DNA of 5,984 nucleotides. Source: Pediococcus sp. (lineage in GTDB: Bacteria > Bacillota > Bacilli > Lactobacillales > Lactobacillaceae). The notes under the pieces are model-generated. The model searched no databases and was not told where the DNA came from. It saw nothing but the letters and a program-made list of their open reading frames with translations. Position numbers and translations under genes: made by a program. Of this stretch, positions 1-5,236 are shown piece by piece. Position 1 is the stretch's first letter. Each line of letters opens with the position of its first letter. The DNA lies in NCBI GenBank assembly GCA_022712335.1, contig JALAGR010000018.1, positions 1-5,984 on the forward strand. Direction: 5' to 3'.

Positions 1-798
1 CTACCGAGTGAAGCAATTTTGTTATACAAGCTTAGAGATGTTCAGATTCAGCATTTTTATATTGAACAATCCGAACGTGACGAAGCCAGCTTGGAATCGG
101 AATATCAAAAGCTACAAGCTATGAGTCAGTATGGCAATACTCAAAAATGTTTGCAACGTTACATTTTAAACTATTTCAATGAAGATGCTCCCGATTGCGG
201 TCAATGTAGTAACTGTCTTGATACGCGTGAACTCCAAGATGTAACGGTGGAAGCGCAACAAGTTCTATCCTGCATACGACGCATGGGAGAACGTTTCGGA
301 AAAGAAATGGTGGCACTAGTGTTAACCGGTTCTCAAAATCAACGGGTCAAGCAGTTCCACTATGAAAGTTTATCGACTTATGGATTAATGAAGCATCGCA
401 CTAAAAAGAGTGTTACTGAACTAATCGACTTTCTAGTTGCTTCAGGCTTTATTGCACCAGATGGCGGACAGTTTCCAGTTTTAAAAATCACCACAGAAGG
501 ATTGCAAGTACTATTAGGTCAGCAAAAGGTCGAACGTAAAGTGGCGGTCAAAGCGAACAAATCATTACCTGAAAATGATGCGCTCTTTGAAGAACTACGT
601 GCATTGCGTCGGGAATTCGCTGAAAAACAAAATGTTCCACCGTTCGTAATCTTTTCTGATCAGACGTTGCATGACATGTGTACAGTAATGCCAGAAACGC
701 TAGACGAGATGTTGGATGTCAAAGGAATTGGGGAAAGCAAGCTGGAAAAATACGGTGAGCAATTCTTCCAAATTTTACGAAATTACCAAGAAGTTTAG
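1..798 (+). CDS. recQ: ATP-dependent DNA helicase RecQ, C-terminal part (5' end outside window)
   Basis: RecQ is a 3'-5' DNA helicase of recombination and repair. The reading frame is open to base 1 and begins with Leu-Pro-Ser-Glu-Ala, which is what follows the conserved 'GRAGRDG' motif VI of RecQ, so the two ATPase lobes lie upstream of the window. About 265 residues are visible. The zinc-binding module has cysteines at visible residues 50, 66, 69 and 72, close to the E. coli RecQ spacing. The RQC winged-helix domain covers about residues 80-174. An HRDC domain covers about residues 193-263 and contains the typical 'VKGIGESKLEKYG' stretch. The TTG at base 19 could pass as a start but is internal to the conserved protein. 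The gene ends in its own terminator, so it is not transcribed with what follows except by readthrough. It appears to be core-genome sequence flanking the polysaccharide locus. Confidence 0.95.
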   Translation, partial: LPSEAILLYKLRDVQIQHFYIEQSERDEASLESEYQKLQAMSQYGNTQKCLQRYILNYFNEDAPDCGQCSNCLDTRELQDVTVEAQQVLSCIRRMGERFGKEMVALVLTGSQNQRVKQFHYESLSTYGLMKHRTKKSVTELIDFLVASGFIAPDGGQFPVLKITTEGLQVLLGQQKVERKVAVKANKSLPENDALFEELRALRREFAEKQNVPPFVIFSDQTLHDMCTVMPETLDEMLDVKGIGESKLEKYGEQFFQILRNYQEV

Positions 799-825
799 TA
801 TTTATTAAAGTACTAAGCTTTTTTT
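791..825 (+). terminator. intrinsic terminator of recQ
   Basis: A hairpin pairs 791-800 with 811-820 (10 bp, one T-G wobble). It can be extended inward by 801-803 with 808-810, leaving an ATTA loop. A T-run at 819-825 follows. The recQ stop codon (796-798) lies inside the left arm of the stem. Confidence 0.85.
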
Positions 826-852
826 GTTAGAATCTATAGGAATAGGTATAAA
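824..852 (+). promoter_or_regulatory. predicted sigma-A promoter of the metalloprotease gene
   Basis: A -35 box TTGTTA (824-829, 4/6 to consensus) and a -10 box TATAAA (847-852, 5/6) are separated by exactly 17 bp. The -35 box overlaps the end of the recQ terminator T-run. The -10 box lies 35 bases before the start codon at 888, giving a short leader. The spacer holds a short direct repeat (ATAGGA, ATAGGT at 836-847) of unknown meaning. Confidence 0.65.
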
Positions 853-873
853 ATGTTGCTACTGTGAATAAAT

Positions 874-879
874 GAGGAG
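874..879 (+). promoter_or_regulatory. ribosome binding site selecting the TTG start at 888
   Basis: GAGGAG ends 8 bases before TTG at 888. The nearby ATG at 881 is only one base from this site, is in another frame, and stops after about two dozen codons. The TTG is therefore the likely start. Confidence 0.75.
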
Positions 880-887
880 AATGCTAT

Positions 888-1589
888 TTGCGTATAAGAA
901 CAATTTTAGGCTGGGTGCTAATCTTTTTTGGGGCAATGTGGCTCATAAAAAATAACATTGTAAAGATTCCTGATAATGTGCAACGAACATATCAAAATGG
1001 GGTCAGTAAAATGTCGGCGGGGTTGGACTCGATTATTGATTCGAATTGGAACTTCAATCAAAACAAAACATCCCAAAAAATGAGTGCAAGCGAGCAAGTA
1101 ACGCCACCAGAATCAATCGTTAAGAATAAAAATTTATCAAGAAAGTACTATTATAGTTATCAAGATGGAACTACCGATACGGTAAGGAATGTTTTTGAAC
1201 AAGCGATTGCGACTTACAACGCAACTGGGATAGTGAAAATCGTACCTGGAGAATCGCAGGGATGGTTGAATCACCTTGAGCTAGGAACGTATCAGAAAAA
1301 TGTACCGAATAATCAATCGCGAACCATTGAGTTGGGAATCGGTGGGCCCAAAATTATGGAACAAACTGGAATCGTCAGCAGAATCGCTAATCATGCGTCA
1401 GCAAAACTCAACGTGTATTATAACAAGGCGATTTCACAAGCAGTAGCGACGCATGAAATTGGACATGCGTTGGGACTAGATCATAGTACGGACGAGGCAT
1501 CAGTGATGTATCCGTTGGACCGAGGACAGGTTAAATTGTCACAGGCGGACATTGATGGACTGAAAGCAATTTATGGAGAAACTAAGTAG
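888..1589 (+). CDS. membrane-anchored matrixin-family zinc metalloprotease
   Basis: A 233-residue protein that is probably a cell-surface metalloendopeptidase of the metzincin clan (matrixin, Peptidase M10-like). Residues 5-20 form one hydrophobic segment after a basic N-terminus, consistent with a signal anchor that places the rest outside the membrane. Residues about 30-85 are polar linker, and the catalytic domain covers about 85-230. The zinc site is the full metzincin motif HEIGHALGLDH at 189-199: His189, His193 and His199 as ligands and Glu190 as general base. A Met-turn follows (Val-Met-Tyr-Pro, Met207). The C-terminal 'LSQADIDGLKAIYG' is typical of matrixins. No propeptide cysteine switch is evident. 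The start is TTG, supported by the Shine-Dalgarno site at 874-879. The gene has its own promoter and terminator and so is a separate unit between recQ and the eps operon. Substrate unknown; a link to polysaccharide production is not shown. Confidence 0.9.
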   Translation: MRIRTILGWVLIFFGAMWLIKNNIVKIPDNVQRTYQNGVSKMSAGLDSIIDSNWNFNQNKTSQKMSASEQVTPPESIVKNKNLSRKYYYSYQDGTTDTVRNVFEQAIATYNATGIVKIVPGESQGWLNHLELGTYQKNVPNNQSRTIELGIGGPKIMEQTGIVSRIANHASAKLNVYYNKAISQAVATHEIGHALGLDHSTDEASVMYPLDRGQVKLSQADIDGLKAIYGETK

Positions 1590-1625
1590 AAGCTACTGAT
1601 GCTAATTGGTGGCTTTTTTATTTTT
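1590..1625 (+). terminator. intrinsic terminator of the metalloprotease gene
   Basis: A hairpin begins one base after the stop codon: 1590-1600 pairs with 1605-1615 (11 bp including three G-T wobbles) around a GCTA loop at 1601-1604. T-runs at 1614-1619 and 1621-1625 are broken by a single A. It isolates the protease gene from the downstream operon. Confidence 0.8.
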
Positions 1626-1652
1626 GTTACAAAACATTACAGCAACATTACA
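1626..1652. promoter_or_regulatory. three phased TTACA repeats; candidate WalR(YycF)-type response-regulator box
   Basis: GTTACA (1626-1631), ATTACA (1636-1641) and ATTACA (1647-1652) are spaced 10 and 11 bp apart, one helical turn each. Read on the opposite strand, the last two give TGTAAT-N5-TGTAAT. This fits the published WalR/YycF consensus TGTWAH-N5-TGTWAH exactly. The third half-site, TGTAAC, has a 4-bp gap. PhoP-type (Pho box) TT(A/T)ACA repeats of other Firmicutes are similar and cannot be excluded. The site lies between the protease terminator and the candidate eps promoters. Binding by any regulator is inference. Confidence 0.5.
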
Positions 1653-1673
1653 ATATTGAGTAAATATGCATTA

Positions 1674-1705
1674 TTTCAACCTTCTAACGGGTTAACAAGT
1701 TGAAA
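1674..1705. repeat. 7-bp perfect inverted repeat, possible operator
   Basis: TTTCAAC (1674-1680) is the exact reverse complement of GTTGAAA (1699-1705), separated by 18 bases. The spacer holds a smaller inverted repeat, TAAC-GG-GTTA (1685-1694), and a GTTAAC palindrome (1691-1696). The right arm overlaps the candidate -35 element at 1700-1705. It could be an operator for a dimeric regulator; chance is possible in AT-rich DNA. Confidence 0.4.
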
Positions 1706-1728
1706 GTTACCCTATTAAATGATAGATT
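1692..1728 (+). promoter_or_regulatory. predicted promoter region of the eps operon
   Basis: Two overlapping sigma-A-like candidates are visible. One is TTAACA (1692-1697), 17 bp, TTAAAT (1715-1720). The other is TTGAAA (1700-1705), 17 bp, TAGATT (1723-1728). Each has a good -35 box and a 4/6 -10 box. Either would start transcription roughly 30-40 bases before the ATG at 1764. I cannot tell which is used. No other promoter is obvious between here and the right edge. Confidence 0.5.
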
Positions 1729-1750
1729 AAATTGTGACTTATTTAAAAAT

Positions 1751-1756
1751 GGAGAG
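1751..1756 (+). promoter_or_regulatory. ribosome binding site selecting ATG 1764
   Basis: GGAGAG ends 7 bases before ATG 1764. The longer in-frame alternative, GTG 1734, has no such site and lies almost on the candidate -10 element. Confidence 0.8.
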
Positions 1757-1763
1757 ATACTGT

Positions 1764-2891
1764 ATGAAAAAAACATTAACGTGGTTGGGCGTTGCGGTCG
1801 GATCTTTGGCCGTCTTCGCTGGCGCAGGTTTTGGAGTGACTTTGGTCAACAAAGACTCACTGGCTACGCACATGATTGAAAAGTACACTGGAACAAATAA
1901 AGATTCCTCAAGTAATTCAAGTACCACATCTTCTTCAGTAGAAGACTCAGTAGCTCTAAAAGTTACTAAGAGCTCTAATTTAGATTCGATTTTAAACAAT
2001 GGCGAATATAATGGTTCAGCCGCATTAAATACAGGTAAAAAGATTCTTACTAGTTCGAGGGGATATGCAAATCACTCGGCTAAAAATACAATGACTGCTG
2101 AAAGTCAGTTCTTGGTCGGTAAGGTTCAAGATACGATCAACAATGGGATTATCATGCATTTGATTGATACTGGGAAGGTTAAGCTTAGCGACAAGCTATC
2201 TAAATATGATAGTAGTGTGGCGGGAGCAGAATCAGTAACAGTAAAGGACGTTATGAATCAAACGTCTGGAATTACAGCAATGGACGTGGCAAGCAAAGGT
2301 AAAGCAAAGAGCTTGGTCAAAGAGGTCAACGCCAATGCTACCTATGATTCAACTACGCAAGGAACATTTGCTGATTCAAGAGTTAACACGATTTTACAGG
2401 CCGCTATTATTGAAAAGGCAACAGGTGAATCATACCGATCAGTTGTTCAAGATTTAATCGATCAACTTGAACTTTCTAATACTGCTTTTGGAATGAAAGA
2501 AAAGACTGTGGATTACTATCAAGTGGATGATTTAGGATCAGCATCGAAGGTTGAAAGTTCAGAGCTTGATACTGCTGAAATCAACCGCATGGGAAGCGAC
2601 CAAATGGTTAGTTCACCATCTGATATAGCGCAGTTATATAGCTATTTATTTAATAGTGACTATGTTTCAAGTTCAACTTTGGAAAAAGTATTCGATCAAT
2701 CAAGCGACCATAGTGCTGGATTTGCAGTTAACGGTGATTCAATCAGCTTAACGCAAGCCATCGTAGGTGGGCGGAACCGCATCGAATGGAATTTAAAGAA
2801 GCAGACGGGAACATTCCTATTTAGTAACTATATTAATGGAGAAAACAATCTTTCATCAATTTCACAAAATATGTTTGACTATCTAAATTAA
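1764..2891 (+). CDS. membrane-anchored serine hydrolase-fold (beta-lactamase/PBP4-type) protein, probable pseudoenzyme
   Basis: A 375-residue protein whose first residues, Met-Lys-Lys followed by a hydrophobic stretch (about 5-27), form a signal peptide or N-terminal anchor. A Ser/Thr-rich linker (about 47-63) leads to an extracellular domain of the class C beta-lactamase/PBP4-like family. Scaffold landmarks are clear: FLVG (116-119), 'HLIDTGKVKLSDKLSKY' after it, NQTSGI (165-170), IIEKATGESY (215-224) and a 'MVSSPSDIAQLYSYLF' block (281-296). The catalytic positions do not fit. The SxxK motif expected after FLVG reads Lys120-Val-Gln-Asp123. YSN reads Asp204-Ser-Arg206. The H-x-G near the end reads Val334-Gly-Gly. 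It may therefore bind rather than cleave a cell-wall or polysaccharide ligand; that is inference. It is the first gene of the eps operon, 15 bases before the wzz start. A divergent active hydrolase is the alternative. Confidence 0.8.
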   Translation: MKKTLTWLGVAVGSLAVFAGAGFGVTLVNKDSLATHMIEKYTGTNKDSSSNSSTTSSSVEDSVALKVTKSSNLDSILNNGEYNGSAALNTGKKILTSSRGYANHSAKNTMTAESQFLVGKVQDTINNGIIMHLIDTGKVKLSDKLSKYDSSVAGAESVTVKDVMNQTSGITAMDVASKGKAKSLVKEVNANATYDSTTQGTFADSRVNTILQAAIIEKATGESYRSVVQDLIDQLELSNTAFGMKEKTVDYYQVDDLGSASKVESSELDTAEINRMGSDQMVSSPSDIAQLYSYLFNSDYVSSSTLEKVFDQSSDHSAGFAVNGDSISLTQAIVGGRNRIEWNLKKQTGTFLFSNYINGENNLSSISQNMFDYLN

Positions 2892-2896
2892 ACCTT

Positions 2897-2902
2897 GGAG
2901 GA
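2897..2902 (+). promoter_or_regulatory. ribosome binding site selecting ATG 2907
   Basis: GGAGGA lies 4-5 bases before ATG 2907. The in-frame TTG at 2895 overlaps this site and is a worse start. Confidence 0.8.
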
Positions 2903-2906
2903 ACTC

Positions 2907-3689
2907 ATGGAATCAGTAGAATCACAACAAATTAGTATCGGTCAGATTTTGACGATACTACGTAAACATATCGGACTAATTTTTGCTAGTGCTTTTATTA
3001 TGACTTTACTAGCAGCATTCATGACATTTTTCGTTATGACACCAAAGTACAGTGCAACAACGCAAATTTTGGTTAACCGTAAACTATCAGAAGACATGGC
3101 TGGAGCACAATATCAACAAGCCCAAGCTGATGTTCAAATGATTAGTACATATAAAGATATCATTACTAGTCCTACAGTTTTGAAGTCGGTAAATACAAAG
3201 TTAGAAGGTCAACCTGGTTACAAAGGTGATGTTGATGACTTGAAAGAATCTCTTGCAGTTAATAGTCAACAAAATTCACAAGTTTTCTCAATCACAGCTA
3301 AAAGTACTGACCCTAATACAGCGGCTAAGATGGCCAATGAAACAGCTACAACCTTCAAGAGTAAAGTTGTTAAGATTATGAGTATCAACAACGTTTCCAT
3401 CGTTTCTAAAGCTACTGCTGATGACAAACCAGTTAGTCCACGGACAAAGTTGAATTTAGTTGCTGGTCTAGTAATTGGATTACTTATTGGAATTGGTTTT
3501 GCATTCTTACGTGAACTTAGTGATCGTACAGTTACATCAGAAGAATTCTTAACTGATGAACTTGGATTAAAAGGTTTGGGAATCATTAGTGAAATCAATG
3601 AACGTGATATTCGTCGTAAAATCGCTCCAAAGCTCAATGCACCAATGGCTGAAGATGAGGGCGAATCTAGAATGCGTAGAAGGGTATAG
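2907..3689 (+). CDS. Wzz/CpsC-type polysaccharide chain-length regulator and tyrosine-kinase activator
   Basis: A 260-residue polysaccharide co-polymerase (Wzz family; CpsC, EpsB and similar names). It is a membrane protein with a short cytoplasmic N-terminus (1-21), TM1 at about 22-44, an extracellular domain that starts with the family's 'TPKYSATTQILVNR' stretch, and TM2 at about 183-202. Before TM2 is the proline motif Pro175-Val-Ser-Pro178 ('KPVSPRTKLN'). A cytoplasmic tail of about 58 residues begins 'FLRELSDRTVTSEEF'. In Gram-positive bacteria this tail activates the separate tyrosine kinase, here encoded 9 bases downstream. The tail ends in a very basic stretch (Arg-Met-Arg-Arg-Arg-Val). 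Length and layout are normal for the family. Function: control of polymer length and, with the kinase, of export at the membrane. Confidence 0.93.
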   Translation: MESVESQQISIGQILTILRKHIGLIFASAFIMTLLAAFMTFFVMTPKYSATTQILVNRKLSEDMAGAQYQQAQADVQMISTYKDIITSPTVLKSVNTKLEGQPGYKGDVDDLKESLAVNSQQNSQVFSITAKSTDPNTAAKMANETATTFKSKVVKIMSINNVSIVSKATADDKPVSPRTKLNLVAGLVIGLLIGIGFAFLRELSDRTVTSEEFLTDELGLKGLGIISEINERDIRRKIAPKLNAPMAEDEGESRMRRRV

Positions 3690-3698
3690 GTAATCGAA

Positions 3699-4433
3699 AT
3701 GTTTGGTAAAAAGAAGAAAAAATTAGATAACGAGAGTCTTAAAAATGGTGTTGGATTAATTACCTTTACCGACCCAACATCAACAATCGCAGAACAGTTT
3801 AGAACAGTACGTACTAATATCCAATTCTCTTCAGTTGATAAGGCACTAAAATCGATTGTCTTTACTTCATCAGCTCCATCAGAAGGGAAGTCAACGGTTA
3901 GTAACAACGTGGCTGTAACTTGGGCTGACCAAGGAAAACGCGTTTTAATCGTCGATGCTGATATGCGCCGTCCAACAGTTCATCGTACTTTCCGCGTTAG
4001 CAATGCAGTTGGGTTGAGTAATCTACTTGCTGAAACAGGTAGCATTGAAAATGCTGTTCATGAGACAGTCGTAGATAACCTATCAGTAATGCCAAGTGGC
4101 CCAATCCCACCTAACCCATCAGAACTTTTGGGTTCAGGTAAGATGGCTGCCTTGTTAGATCAATTGACAGCTGCATTTGACCTCGTTGTCATTGATGCAC
4201 CACCAGTTAATACAGTAACTGATGCTCAAGTTCTGGCAGCTCGTGCTGATGGTACCATTTTGGTAGTACCACAAGGAATTGCTGATAAAGCAGGCGTTCG
4301 TCATGCTAAGCAACTACTTGAAGCAGTTCAAGCTAATATTTTAGGTGCAATCTTAAACCGTGCGACAGCTGAAAAATCGACAGGTTATTACGGCGGTTAC
4401 TACGGTGGATACTATGGAACGGATGATAAATAA
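3699..4433 (+). CDS. CpsD-type tyrosine-protein autokinase (BY-kinase) of polysaccharide synthesis
   Basis: A 244-residue cytoplasmic BY-kinase that autophosphorylates on C-terminal tyrosines and pairs with the Wzz-type activator encoded upstream. Visible motifs, in order: a polybasic N-terminus (Lys4-Lys8); the oligomerisation motif 'EQFRTVRTN' (32-40); Walker A 'APSEGKST' (59-66, Lys64); Walker A' 'VLIVDADMRRP' (82-92, Asp86 and Asp88); Walker B 'LVVIDAPP' (162-169, Asp166); and a C-terminal cluster of six tyrosines in three Tyr-Tyr pairs (230/231, 234/235, 238/239) split by Gly-Gly. The Shine-Dalgarno site is weak (AGGT at 3688-3691, overlapping the previous stop codon), suggesting translational coupling. 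It is the catalytic half of the kinase, as is usual in Firmicutes. The phosphatase gene starts 2 bases after its stop. Confidence 0.95.
   Translation: MFGKKKKKLDNESLKNGVGLITFTDPTSTIAEQFRTVRTNIQFSSVDKALKSIVFTSSAPSEGKSTVSNNVAVTWADQGKRVLIVDADMRRPTVHRTFRVSNAVGLSNLLAETGSIENAVHETVVDNLSVMPSGPIPPNPSELLGSGKMAALLDQLTAAFDLVVIDAPPVNTVTDAQVLAARADGTILVVPQGIADKAGVRHAKQLLEAVQANILGAILNRATAEKSTGYYGGYYGGYYGTDDK
4386..4418 (+). repeat. imperfect 12-bp tandem repeat encoding the tyrosine cluster
   Basis: Three units of the codon pattern Tyr-Tyr-Gly-(Gly) occur in succession: tat tac ggc ggt, tac tac ggt gga, tac tat gga. The unit is in frame, so gain or loss of a copy would change the number of phosphorylatable tyrosine pairs without a frameshift. 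Confidence 0.7.
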
Positions 4434-4435
4434 TT

Positions 4436-5224
4436 ATGAATTTAATTGATTTGCATTGCCATATACTGCCAGGTGTCGATGATGGTGCCAAGGATTTACC
4501 GATGGCACTCGACATGGCACGTGAAGCAGTTAAACAAAATATTTCGCACATACTATTAACGCCGCATCACATGGATGGAATGTACACAAACCACAAACAA
4601 GACGTGATTCGTAAGACGAAAGCTTTCCAACAAGAATTAGATGCGGCAGGGATTCCTTTGACTGTTTTTCCTGGTCAAGAAGTCCATTTGACAGGGGAAT
4701 TGCTCGATGCGATTGATAATGACGACATCCTATTTATGGATGAAGGTGGCAAGTATTTATTGCTAGAATTACCGCATAGTGGAATTCCTGAATATACAGA
4801 GACTGTAATTTTTGAACTAATTGCGCGTGGAATCACTCCGGTCATTGCACACCCGGAAAGAAACCACGGCTTCCAAAAAGAACCTGATCGACTATATGAT
4901 TTTGTTGACATGGGTTGTTTGACCCAGTTGACAAGTAGTAGTTATTTAGGAGTTTTTGGAGATAGTGTTGAACGTTTAACACAAAAATTCATTGATGCTC
5001 GGTTAGGATTTGTATTCTCATCCGATGCACATAACTTCGAAGGTCGTCGTTTCTTGATGAAGGATGCCTTCAATAAACTAACTAACGAGACAACAGAACG
5101 AAAAGCCGAACTCTTTAACTATAATGCTAAGTCAATTGTGAATGGGGATTCAATTAGTACTGATAGCATTCTGCACGTGTCTTCAACGAAGACAAAGAAA
5201 AAGAAGAAGTTCTGGCTATTTTAG
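4436..5224 (+). CDS. CpsB-type metal-dependent protein-tyrosine phosphatase (PHP family)
   Basis: A 262-residue PHP-fold phosphatase of the CpsB/YwqE type, which dephosphorylates the tyrosine cluster of the CpsD-type kinase and so resets the control cycle. Likely metal-binding motifs are all present: 'DLHCH' (5-9; His7 and His9), 'GVDDG' (13-17), 'TPHH' (42-45), 'GQEVH' (80-84; Glu82), 'LLELPH' (109-114; Glu111), 'AHPERN' (138-143; His139) and 'SDAHN' (196-200; Asp197 and His199). It is unrelated to the low-molecular-weight tyrosine phosphatases of Gram-negative systems. The start follows the kinase stop by 2 bases, with only a weak GGA upstream, so translation is probably coupled. One oddity is a C-terminal tail, Lys-Thr-Lys5-Phe-Trp-Leu-Phe, strongly basic then aromatic, which could bring the enzyme to the membrane (inference). 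Confidence 0.93.
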   Translation: MNLIDLHCHILPGVDDGAKDLPMALDMAREAVKQNISHILLTPHHMDGMYTNHKQDVIRKTKAFQQELDAAGIPLTVFPGQEVHLTGELLDAIDNDDILFMDEGGKYLLLELPHSGIPEYTETVIFELIARGITPVIAHPERNHGFQKEPDRLYDFVDMGCLTQLTSSSYLGVFGDSVERLTQKFIDARLGFVFSSDAHNFEGRRFLMKDAFNKLTNETTERKAELFNYNAKSIVNGDSISTDSILHVSSTKTKKKKKFWLF

Positions 5225-5226
5225 AT

Positions 5227-5230
5227 GGAG
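5227..5230 (+). promoter_or_regulatory. ribosome binding site selecting ATG 5237
   Basis: GGAG ends 6 bases before ATG 5237. The in-frame ATG 5225, directly after the phosphatase stop, overlaps the site and has no purine-rich site of its own at a usual distance. Confidence 0.65.
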
Positions 5231-5236
5231 ATTAAG

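Noticed and set aside
19..798. RecQ read as a complete 259-residue protein starting at TTG 19
   Set aside because: The frame is open to base 1 and the residues before 19 continue the conserved RecQ sequence, so the gene is truncated by the window edge.
1648..1676. Promoter made of TTACAA (1648) and TTATTT (1671) inside the TTACA repeats
   Set aside because: Spacing is 17 bp but both boxes match the consensus poorly, and the candidates at 1692-1728 are better and closer to the gene.
1734..1763. Longer N-terminus of the serine hydrolase-fold protein from GTG 1734
   Set aside because: It has no Shine-Dalgarno site, lies next to a candidate -10 box and adds ten residues before a typical Met-Lys-Lys signal start. 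ATG 1764 has a good site.
2259..2325. Ser-x-x-Lys matches (SKGK, SLVK) in the serine hydrolase-fold protein as the catalytic motif
   Set aside because: They lie after the NQTSGI landmark, in a variable loop of the family, not at the helix start following FLVG where the nucleophile belongs.
3717..3722. A-run near the start of the kinase gene as a slippage site
   Set aside because: Six A in a lysine-rich start is ordinary for this base composition and too short to claim frameshifting or phase variation.
3266..3907. 213-codon open frame on the minus strand
   Set aside because: It runs opposite two well-supported genes (Wzz-type and kinase), shows no recognisable domain, and is explained as a shadow of their codon use. 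The shorter minus-strand frames at 1739-1999, 4333-4551 and 4675-4911 were rejected for the same reason.
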